A stretch of 5,143 nucleotides of DNA from an uncultured Methylococcaceae bacterium. Its GTDB lineage: Bacteria; Pseudomonadota; Gammaproteobacteria; Methylococcales; Methylomonadaceae. The stretch covers positions 1 through 5,143 of the forward strand of contig CAJAHC010000105.1 of NCBI GenBank assembly GCA_903939355.1, given 5' to 3'. Positions 1 to 5,143 of this stretch are shown piece after piece (the first letter of the stretch is position 1; each line of letters begins with the position of its first letter). A program made the position numbers and the translations under genes. The notes beneath the pieces were generated by a model. It ran no database searches, was not told the origin of the DNA, and worked only from the letters and a program-made list of their open reading frames with translations.

Positions 1-657
1 AAGTTAAGTGAGTTAGAAAAAGAATTGGCTGAACTGTTTAAGTCGAACTTAGATGCTGAGAAACTGTTTTATTTAGGGATACAAATTGGTAGAGAATTAG
101 AAAGAGATTCTATTGCTGAATATGTCTCGCTATATTTTGAAGATAGAAAAAACTCTTCTGCGCTTCAATTAGAAAAACAAGAAGTTGTTGCTAACATTAA
201 TTCACTTTTTCTAAGTGTTATTAGAGGCGCAGTAACAGAAGAAATTAATAAAAACTATGGATGGTATGTCAGTAAACGCGATTTATTGGGCAGAGATATT
301 GACGGTTTTGATGAGGAAATAGTAAAGAAATATCACATTAACTATTGCTACGCAGAAAAACAAGATGATTTTGATGAGTACACTTTATATTTTCATGCTG
401 TTGGTAAACTAAAAGAAGTTTTTGAAGAATACGATTTAGCAGTAAAACTGGAATGTCGATTTACTAACGATAAAGGTAAAGAGCTGATAATAGTATCTAA
501 ATGTTCTGACATTAATGTGCATAAAGCTTCTACTAATTTAAATTCAATATATCCTGACTGGGAATTATATAAATTAGAAGAATTTTATAATCCTATTTCA
601 AAGGTATATTTATTTGTTAATACTGAGAAGTTAATCAGTTCTACGTTGATTGGTTAA
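1..657 (+). CDS. Hypothetical protein, 3' part of gene (5' end outside window)
   Basis: The reading frame is open from base 1 to the TAA at 655-657 and gives 218 residues, so the start codon probably lies to the left. A TTG at 25 is the first possible alternative start, but the open frame before it (KLSELEKELAELFK...) continues the same charged helical pattern, so I treat the gene as partial. The visible N-terminal part is rich in Glu, Lys and Leu with leucine spacing that suggests a coiled coil. The rest is acidic and aromatic-rich, with no signal peptide, membrane segment or catalytic motif that I recognise. The C-terminal half, ending LFVNTEKLISSTLIG, looks like a soluble alpha/beta fold. 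I cannot assign a family or function. The DNA is clearly more AT-rich than the chemotaxis-type gene downstream: 13 of 60 bases at 541-600 are G or C, against 31 of 60 at 2401-2460. This fits horizontally acquired or accessory DNA. That it is a real gene is fairly sure; its role is unknown. Confidence 0.75.
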   Translation, partial: KLSELEKELAELFKSNLDAEKLFYLGIQIGRELERDSIAEYVSLYFEDRKNSSALQLEKQEVVANINSLFLSVIRGAVTEEINKNYGWYVSKRDLLGRDIDGFDEEIVKKYHINYCYAEKQDDFDEYTLYFHAVGKLKEVFEEYDLAVKLECRFTNDKGKELIIVSKCSDINVHKASTNLNSIYPDWELYKLEEFYNPISKVYLFVNTEKLISSTLIG

Positions 658-659
658 GT

Positions 660-674
660 GTCGTTTAAAACGAC
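660..674. repeat. Near-perfect palindrome, left copy of the CGTCGTTT repeat
   Basis: GTCGTTTAAAACGAC is an inverted repeat of two 7-base arms around one A, starting three bases after the stop codon of the left gene. As RNA it could fold as a 5-6 bp stem with a short TAA or TTAAA loop. No T-run follows, so it is not a convincing intrinsic terminator. The same sequence recurs, with one mismatch, in inverted orientation at 783-797. Confidence 0.6.
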
Positions 675-797
675 GGTTGATGAAATGGACATAACTTTCA
701 GTAAATTCAATTCAAGCGCTCTAAAAATTATCAATTGCATTTTTACAACGTCGTTTTAAGGGACGCTATCTTATCAGATAGGGTTGTTTTAAACGAC
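660..797. mobile_element. Possible small non-autonomous element with 15-bp terminal inverted repeats
   Basis: The ends 660-674 and 783-797 match as inverted repeats in 14 of 15 positions (GTCGTTTAAAACGAC against GTCGTTTAAAACAAC read from the right end). They enclose 138 bases with no convincing ORF, which is the size and shape of a MITE-like element. Against this, no clear target-site duplication is visible in the bases just outside the ends. Each end is also itself nearly palindromic, so the pair matches almost as well as a direct repeat (13 of 15). I rate this as a hypothesis only. Confidence 0.25.
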
Positions 798-798
798 G
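749..798. repeat. Compound inverted repeat with inner hairpin
   Basis: Outer arms CGTCGTTT (749-756) and AAACGACG (791-798) are perfectly complementary over 8 bp. Inside them sits a second perfect hairpin, CTATCT (766-771), loop TATC, AGATAG (776-781). The two 9-base segments between inner and outer stems pair only partly, so the whole could form one long imperfect stem-loop of 50 bases. No T-tract follows. It could be the right part of a small mobile repeat, a structured RNA or a regulatory hairpin; the sequence alone does not decide. Confidence 0.55.
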
Positions 799-815
799 GC
801 TCAAAAACACTGTTC

Positions 816-829
816 TTGACTCCAGTCAA
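816..829. repeat. Short palindrome TTGACTCCAGTCAA
   Basis: Two 6-base arms, TTGACT and AGTCAA, surround CC. The site lies between the repeat cluster and the broken small gene, where an operator would sit, but no -10 box follows the TTGACT at normal spacing. A chance palindrome is possible. Confidence 0.3.
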
Positions 830-857
830 TCTGACAAGTCTCTCCTGCGAAGTAAAA

Positions 858-1110
858 GGTGCAAAAGTCTGCACAGCTCGGTCAAAACGTACTGGTCTGC
901 CTTGCAACAACCCCGCAGCCCATTCCTGCTTAACATCTAAATTACACGGCGCTTGGCACCAAGAAACAATTAGGAAGGGCAAAGTCCCCCCAATTTACTT
1001 TTGGTAATGAAACAAGAGAAATACGCGCTACTCGCCCCGTTAAGCTAAAAGAGATAAAAGTATATGGCCGTTTATTGAAACAAATTGACCAGAAGTGCAG
1101 AAATAGCTAA
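858..1110 (+). pseudogene. Frameshifted small Cys/His-rich HG-motif protein
   Basis: From about 858 the frame reads GAKVCTARSKRTGLPCNNPA, followed by AHSCLTSKLHGA and QETIRKGK, then stops at 1005-1007. The +1 frame continues with PQFTFGNETREIRATR and runs on to a TAA at 1108-1110. Together these resemble, from memory, a widespread family of short proteins with a CxARSKRTGxPCxNPAA...CRxHGA head and an IRKGKxHPQxxHGNETxEAxAxRS tail. The frames meet at a run of six C (986-991); five C would give one open frame. No ATG lies in frame upstream: GGT stands where a start would be expected, two codons before KVC. The family's third Cys, before the HG motif, appears to be Ser (TSKLHG). The tail after 1030 diverges. 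I read this as a decaying gene. The family has no firmly known function that I can state; the Cys/His pattern suggests a small metal-binding fold. A single-base sequencing error would explain the frameshift but not the missing start. Confidence 0.6.
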
Positions 1111-1134
1111 TAGGCAACAAAAAAACCATATATA

Positions 1135-1140
1135 TATAAT
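1135..1140 (+). promoter_or_regulatory. Predicted sigma70 -10 box upstream of the cheB-cheR fusion gene
   Basis: A perfect TATAAT lies in an AT-rich run (TATATATATAAT), 58 bases before the preferred ATG at 1199. At 17-bp spacing the -35 region (1112-1117, AGGCAA) is a poor match to TTGACA, and there is no extended TG. Transcription would start near 1147, giving a leader of about 50 bases. A weak dyad, TATGC (1146-1150) with GCATA (1161-1165), lies in that leader. The alternating TA run means a chance match is possible. Confidence 0.4.
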
Positions 1141-1189
1141 GTAAATATGCATACAACAGGGCATAATGAAATAAGTGCAATTTGATTAT

Positions 1190-1195
1190 GGAAAG
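1190..1195 (+). promoter_or_regulatory. Ribosome binding site supporting the ATG at 1199
   Basis: GGAAAG ends three bases before ATG 1199 and is the only purine-rich Shine-Dalgarno-like stretch near the start of this frame. An in-frame GTG at 1175 has no such site. The ATG start also begins the protein about 20 residues before the CheB domain, which is normal for receiver-less fusions of this type. Confidence 0.45.
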
Positions 1196-1198
1196 AAC

Positions 1199-4129
1199 AT
1201 GACCCAGAAAAAAATACCAGTACATTCGAAAATGCAGTCTATAGAACGTAATGCATTCCCTATTGTTGCCTTAGGCGCATCAGCAGGAGGTCTGGAAGCT
1301 TTCGAATTGTTTTTCAAAAATATGCCTTCCGATACCGGCTTAGGCTTTGTACTGGTCTCGCACCTTGATCCAAATCACGCCAGTATTCTGACTGAAATAT
1401 TGCAACGCGTCACTGATATGCCAGTGACTGAAGTGCAGGATCAAATGCTGGTTTTGCCTAACCATGTCTATGTGATTCCGCCTAACCATGACATGACCAT
1501 CAACCATGGCATATTGCAACTTAGTATAACCACAATTCAGCGCGGCCAGCGTATGCCAATCGATGTGTTTTTTCGCTCACTGGCCATCGATCAGAACGAA
1601 AATGCTAACGGCGTTATTTTGTCCGGTACTGGCACTGACGGTACACAAGGCTTACGCGCTATCTTTGGCGCAGGCGGACTTACCTTAGCGCAGGAACCGT
1701 CCACCGCTAAATTCGATGGGATGCCAACGAGCGCGATTCAGGCAGGTTATGTTACTCATGCTTTGCCGGTAGAAAAAATGCCAGAAGCCTTAATATCAAG
1801 CATCAACATGCTTAAAAAAAATAAATCAAATTTAACTTTTCCGATTATCCCAATAAACAGCATTAATAGCATCCTGATCTACTTACGTGCTAAAACCGGT
1901 CACGATTTTTCGTTGTACAAAAAAAGCACAATCACCCGCCGTATCCAGCGACGTATGTTGCAGAATAATATTGAAGATTATGACGTCTATATTACCTACA
2001 TAAAAGAATGTTCATCTGAGGTGACTGAGCTGTTCAAAGAACTACTGATAAACGTCACTAACTTTTTTCGCGACCCAGAGGCTTTCAATATACTAAAACA
2101 GGAGATACTACCTATAATGGCGTTGAGTAAGCCAGATGACTACAATTTTCGCATCTGGGTGGCCGGCTGCGCTACTGGCGAAGAAGCTTATTCCCTTGCG
2201 ATATTATTTCGGGAGTTGATGGATGGCAATCATTACAAGTTTAATGTGCAAATATACAGCACTGACCTAGCTGATGATGCTGTTGCCATCGCCAGAATGG
2301 GGGTCTATCCGTCAAGCATCAACTTAGACATATCGCCCGAGCGGCTGCGCCGTTTTTTCATCAAGGAAGACTCAGGCTATCGGATTAAGAAGGAGATACG
2401 TGAGATGCTGGTGTTCGCCGTTCAGAACGTGATCAAGGATCCGCCGTTCACCAAGATTGATCTGATCAGTTGCCGTAACTTGATGATTTACCTAGAGCCG
2501 GAATTGCAAAATCGCCTAATTCCGATTTTTCACTATGCGCTAAAATCGAACGGGATACTGTTTTTGTCACCATCAGAGAGCATTGGCAACCATACCGATC
2601 TGTTTGAGACGATGAATCGTAAATGGAAACTCTTTAAATCCATTCCCACTAGCTCATCAACTCGAACTTTGCTGACCAGTAATTTAAACTGGACGAAGAG
2701 CTCGTTAGAAAAACCGTTAGAGGAGGCCATAAAAAGTACTAGGGAAACCAATTTAGGTGAGCTGTCCCGACGCATGCTACTACAATTTTATGCTCCAGCT
2801 TCGGCGGTGACCGATCTGAAAGGAAATATTCTGTATATTTACGGCGAGACTGGGAAATTCCTGCGTCCTGCACCCGGCCAAGCGAGCTTTAATATAATCG
2901 ATATGGCGAGGGAAGGCCTGCAATCGGAGCTTCGAGCTATTTATTCGATCGTTAGCGAAAATACGGTAACAATTTTAAATCGAGAGTTGTCTGTCAAGAC
3001 TAATGGCGATTTTCAGTCAATATATCTTAGCGTGCGAACGCTGTTGAATCAAAATGACTTAAATAATCTACTGTTGGTGAGTTTTCAGGAAATAAGCTAC
3101 GAGCCACCAATCAGAATGTTGGAACGCAAGAATAGCAAGTCCAAACCGAATGCACTGCGCCAAATCGATGAGCTTGAACTCGAACTGATGCATACCAAAG
3201 AGAACTTACAAGCCACCATCGAGGAACAGTATGCATCCAACGAGGAACTTAAATGCACTAACGAGGAGATGCAGTCCACCAATGAAGAGCTGCAATCCAC
3301 CAATGAGGAACTGGAAACCTCTAAAGAAGAATTGCAATCCATCAACGAAGAGCTGGTCACAGTAAATTCTGAACTTCAAGCCAAAATCGCGCAACTAGCT
3401 GACATGCAAAACGACATGAAGAATTTGCTTGACAATATTCATGTCGGCACCATCTTCCTCGATCAACAGTTGATCATCCGCAGATTTACCCGCGAAGCGA
3501 CACAACTTTACCGACTGGTTCCCTCGGATGTGGGTCGCGCATTAAGTGACATCAAGTCCGAAATGGTCGAAGATAACTTGTTGGATGCCGCTCTTACCGT
3601 ACTCGATAATCTGGTGGCTATCGAACGTGAAATAAAAACTATAAACGGCAACTGCTACTTGGCGCGTATTCAACCGTACCGGACGCTTGAAAACATGATC
3701 GACGGAGTAGTGCTGACCTTCACCAACATCACCGACAGTATTCAAACTATAGCGAAACAGGAAGCGAATCTATTAGCCGAATCCATAGTCAATACAGTAC
3801 GTGAGCCACTATTGGTGCTTAATGCGGACTTGAAGGTTGTAGCCGCCAATCGCTCATTTTACAAAATTTTTAAAGAGATCCCTGAGCAGACTGTGGGTAG
3901 ATTGCTCTTTGAACTGGGAAAAGGTCAATGGAATATACCCACTTTGCGCGATTTACTGAAAGACGTTTTGTCGAGCAATCAGACTGTTGAAAATTATCTA
4001 GTGGAACAAGATTTCCCCGATATCGGCCCACGTAAAATACGCATCAACGCTCGCGCCATGACTGGACAGATTGGTAGTGATCTGCAATTAATTCTACTGG
4101 CGATGGAGGACGCTAACGTTAATCTTTAG
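1199..4129 (+). CDS. CheB methylesterase / CheR methyltransferase / PAS fusion protein
   Basis: This 976-residue cytoplasmic protein joins the two opposing enzymes of chemotaxis adaptation: CheB removes methyl groups from, and CheR adds them to, glutamates of chemoreceptors. Residues about 20-205 are the CheB catalytic domain with its triad in place: S28 in GASAGGLEA, H55 in VSHLDP, D147 in GTGTDG. CheB's usual N-terminal receiver domain is absent. Residues about 225-490 are CheR: all-alpha segment, TNFFRD (287-292, with R291), SAM-binding AGCATGEEAYS (from 322), STDL, and CRNLMIYL (425-432). A PAS-like region follows (about 520-620), then a long coiled coil (about 655-735) with seven heptads of NEEL type, then two PAS domains (about 739-850 and 860-971). 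The protein ends just after the last PAS (LLAMED), where many relatives continue into a histidine kinase. No signal peptide or membrane segment is seen. The kinase gene starts 76 bases downstream, so co-transcription is likely. The real substrate is unknown; no receptor is encoded here. Function of the enzyme domains is inferred from intact motifs. Confidence 0.95.
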   Translation: MTQKKIPVHSKMQSIERNAFPIVALGASAGGLEAFELFFKNMPSDTGLGFVLVSHLDPNHASILTEILQRVTDMPVTEVQDQMLVLPNHVYVIPPNHDMTINHGILQLSITTIQRGQRMPIDVFFRSLAIDQNENANGVILSGTGTDGTQGLRAIFGAGGLTLAQEPSTAKFDGMPTSAIQAGYVTHALPVEKMPEALISSINMLKKNKSNLTFPIIPINSINSILIYLRAKTGHDFSLYKKSTITRRIQRRMLQNNIEDYDVYITYIKECSSEVTELFKELLINVTNFFRDPEAFNILKQEILPIMALSKPDDYNFRIWVAGCATGEEAYSLAILFRELMDGNHYKFNVQIYSTDLADDAVAIARMGVYPSSINLDISPERLRRFFIKEDSGYRIKKEIREMLVFAVQNVIKDPPFTKIDLISCRNLMIYLEPELQNRLIPIFHYALKSNGILFLSPSESIGNHTDLFETMNRKWKLFKSIPTSSSTRTLLTSNLNWTKSSLEKPLEEAIKSTRETNLGELSRRMLLQFYAPASAVTDLKGNILYIYGETGKFLRPAPGQASFNIIDMAREGLQSELRAIYSIVSENTVTILNRELSVKTNGDFQSIYLSVRTLLNQNDLNNLLLVSFQEISYEPPIRMLERKNSKSKPNALRQIDELELELMHTKENLQATIEEQYASNEELKCTNEEMQSTNEELQSTNEELETSKEELQSINEELVTVNSELQAKIAQLADMQNDMKNLLDNIHVGTIFLDQQLIIRRFTREATQLYRLVPSDVGRALSDIKSEMVEDNLLDAALTVLDNLVAIEREIKTINGNCYLARIQPYRTLENMIDGVVLTFTNITDSIQTIAKQEANLLAESIVNTVREPLLVLNADLKVVAANRSFYKIFKEIPEQTVGRLLFELGKGQWNIPTLRDLLKDVLSSNQTVENYLVEQDFPDIGPRKIRINARAMTGQIGSDLQLILLAMEDANVNL
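3236..3382 (+). repeat. Seven 21-base heptad repeats encoding the coiled coil
   Basis: Seven consecutive 21-base units each encode one heptad: SNEELKC, TNEEMQS, TNEELQS, TNEELET, SKEELQS, INEELVT, VNSELQA. The E-E-L/M core is constant and synonymous positions vary (GAG/GAA, CTG/TTG/CTT), so the protein pattern is selected rather than newly duplicated. This helix links the first PAS-like region to the later PAS domains, and in this family it is expected to dimerise and transmit signals. Confidence 0.8.
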
Positions 4130-4146
4130 ATGATAAAGTTAAGAGT

Positions 4147-4169
4147 ATACATTGGATTAAAATGTGTAT
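4147..4169. other. Gap between the fusion gene and the kinase gene, with a weak dyad
   Basis: The 76-base gap (4130-4205) is AT-rich and holds only a weak dyad, ATACA (4147-4151) with TGTAT (4165-4169), followed by TTTAATT. The stem is 5 bp of mostly A-T pairs with a 13-base loop, too weak to be a convincing terminator. No good promoter is visible, which favours read-through into the kinase gene. Confidence 0.3.
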
Positions 4170-4205
4170 TTAATTCTGAAATTCAAAAAACCTTTGAAAA
4201 AACTC

Positions 4206-5143
4206 ATGAGTAACAAGTTAATTGATTCTAATTTGCTAAAAGAAAAATCTTTAATTGTTGAAGCACAGCCTAGCTATGTCTCTAAAACGACTTCTAACAC
4301 CGAAAAATTGCTACATGAGCTTCAGACATACCAGCACGAACTAGAAATGCAGAATGAAGAATTGAGGTCCGCTTATATCGAGCTGGAAACATCTCGTGAC
4401 CGTTATCAAGATCTTTATGACTTTTCTCCAGTCGCTTATCTTACTGTCACGCCTAACAATCTGATCGCTGAACTTAACATGACTGCCATTAAGTTGCTGG
4501 GGTTGGAGGTACGAAAGAGTAAGCCGAACTATCGTTTTCCTGCTTTTATCTCGCCCCAAGATAGTGACCGTTGGTATGTTTTTTTCAGGGGCATACTGAA
4601 AGACAAAGATCGAAAGAATATCAGACTCTTGTTAAAACGTATTGATGGTTCGGAATTCCTGAGCCAACTAACTTGTCAGTATTTACAAGCGAATTTACGT
4701 ATTGCATTTACCGATCTTACCGAACTCAAGCACGCAGAAGTCGCTTTAAAAAAAGGCTTAAAAGAGGCAAAGCGTAAAATCGATGTCAAATCGCAATTTC
4801 TGGCCATGATGAGTCATGAAATACGTACACCTCTGAATGCCATCTTAGGGATGCAGGAGTTATTAACCCATACACGGTTGGATAACACCCAAACGGAGTA
4901 CTTACAAACGGCTACTTTGGCGGGCAATAATCTACTGGCTATCATTAACGATATCTTGGATTTAACCAAAGTCGAGTCGGGTAAATTAGACTTGGAAGAT
5001 ATACCTTTCAATGCTATCGAATTAACCCAGTTGTGTTTGCAATTATTGACGGTAACTGCCGAAGTTAAAGGACTAAAACTCATCACCATTATTGATCCTG
5101 AGTTAACGCCATGGATCAGCGGTGATCCTTTACGTTTACGTCA
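4206..5143 (+). CDS. PAS-domain sensor histidine kinase, 5' part of gene (3' end outside window)
   Basis: The frame from ATG 4206 stays open to the right edge, giving 312 residues. Residues about 33-72 form a charged coiled coil (HELQTYQHELEMQNEELRSA, then ELETSRDRY). A PAS sensor domain follows (about 66-180), beginning YDFSPVAYLTV and ending IAFTDLTELKHAE. Next is the HisKA dimerisation and phosphoacceptor domain with H-box FLAMMSHEIRTPLNAILGM, where H204 is the predicted autophosphorylation site, then NDILDLTKVESGKL. The window ends at GDPLRLRQ, the sequence that normally leads directly into the N-box of the ATP-binding HATPase domain. The missing part should therefore hold the catalytic domain, and relatives often add receiver and Hpt domains. 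No membrane segment is seen, so the protein is probably cytoplasmic. ATG 4206 has no clear Shine-Dalgarno. An in-frame GTG at 4164, preceded by GGA at 4154, is an alternative that would add 14 residues. Being 76 bases after the CheB-CheR fusion on the same strand suggests an operon. The kinase role is secure; ligand and partner are unknown. Confidence 0.92.
   Translation, partial: MSNKLIDSNLLKEKSLIVEAQPSYVSKTTSNTEKLLHELQTYQHELEMQNEELRSAYIELETSRDRYQDLYDFSPVAYLTVTPNNLIAELNMTAIKLLGLEVRKSKPNYRFPAFISPQDSDRWYVFFRGILKDKDRKNIRLLLKRIDGSEFLSQLTCQYLQANLRIAFTDLTELKHAEVALKKGLKEAKRKIDVKSQFLAMMSHEIRTPLNAILGMQELLTHTRLDNTQTEYLQTATLAGNNLLAIINDILDLTKVESGKLDLEDIPFNAIELTQLCLQLLTVTAEVKGLKLITIIDPELTPWISGDPLRLR

Noticed and set aside
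660..674. Intrinsic terminator of the left gene
   Set aside because: The hairpin has a short weak stem and no T-run follows on the + strand.
685..759. 24-codon ORF starting at ATG 685
   Set aside because: It has no ribosome binding site, runs into the repeat core, and its length is expected by chance in AT-rich DNA.
749..799. Integron attC site
   Set aside because: The segment folds as an imperfect hairpin, but the end boxes do not match the RYYYAAC and GTTRRRY consensus, and no integrase or cassette array is visible.
735..857. N-terminal extension of the small-gene frame from TTG 735
   Set aside because: This part translates through the inverted repeats and has no ribosome binding site or family resemblance, so the gene remnant is taken to begin near 858.
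743..982. Minus-strand ORF of 79 codons
   Set aside because: It lies opposite the recognisable + strand small-protein remnant and the repeat cluster, and shows no family pattern.
1085..1113. Promoter with TTGACC at 1085-1090
   Set aside because: At 16-18 bp spacing the -10 candidates (such as TAATAG) match poorly, and the site is too far from TATAAT at 1135-1140 to pair with it.
1040..1225. Minus-strand ORF of 61 codons with a hydrophobic, membrane-like translation
   Set aside because: It spans the tail of the broken gene, the promoter region and the start of the fusion gene, and has no ribosome binding site. Its hydrophobicity comes from AT-rich antisense codons.
3097..3360. Minus-strand Ser-rich repetitive ORF
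   Set aside because: It is the antisense shadow of the 21-base heptad repeats in the fusion gene, not an independent gene.

Overview
The window looks like a chromosomal piece from a Gram-negative bacterium of moderate to low GC, most likely a proteobacterium. The basis is protein style only: a CheB-CheR-PAS fusion followed by a PAS/histidine kinase is common in environmental Proteobacteria. A gammaproteobacterium is my guess, but nothing here fixes the taxon. All supported genes are on the + strand, and no tRNA, rRNA, CRISPR array or complete insertion sequence was seen.

Layout. (1) Bases 1-657 hold the 3' part of an AT-rich gene of unknown function that enters from the left edge. (2) Bases 658-1198 have no intact gene. 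This stretch contains a cluster of inverted repeats around the core CGTCGTTTtAA (660-799), which could be a small non-autonomous element. It also holds a broken small gene (about 858-1110) of the short Cys/His-rich 'CxARSKRTGxPCxNPAA...HGA' type, with a frameshift next to a run of six C and no normal start codon. It ends in a likely promoter with a perfect TATAAT. (3) Bases 1199-4129 encode a large receiver-less CheB methylesterase / CheR methyltransferase / PAS / coiled-coil / PAS / PAS protein. (4) After a 76-base gap, bases 4206-5143 hold the 5' part of a coiled-coil/PAS/histidine kinase gene that runs off the right edge just as the ATP-binding domain begins.

How the genes fit together. 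The CheB-CheR-PAS protein and the kinase are probably one transcription unit and a shared signalling module. The first carries chemotaxis-type demethylation and methylation catalytic domains plus sensory PAS domains but no kinase or receiver. The second supplies a kinase with its own PAS input. No methyl-accepting receptor, CheA, CheW or response regulator lies in the window, so the substrate and output cannot be read from it. The left part (AT-rich orphan gene, repeats, decayed small gene) looks like accessory or decaying DNA next to this module.
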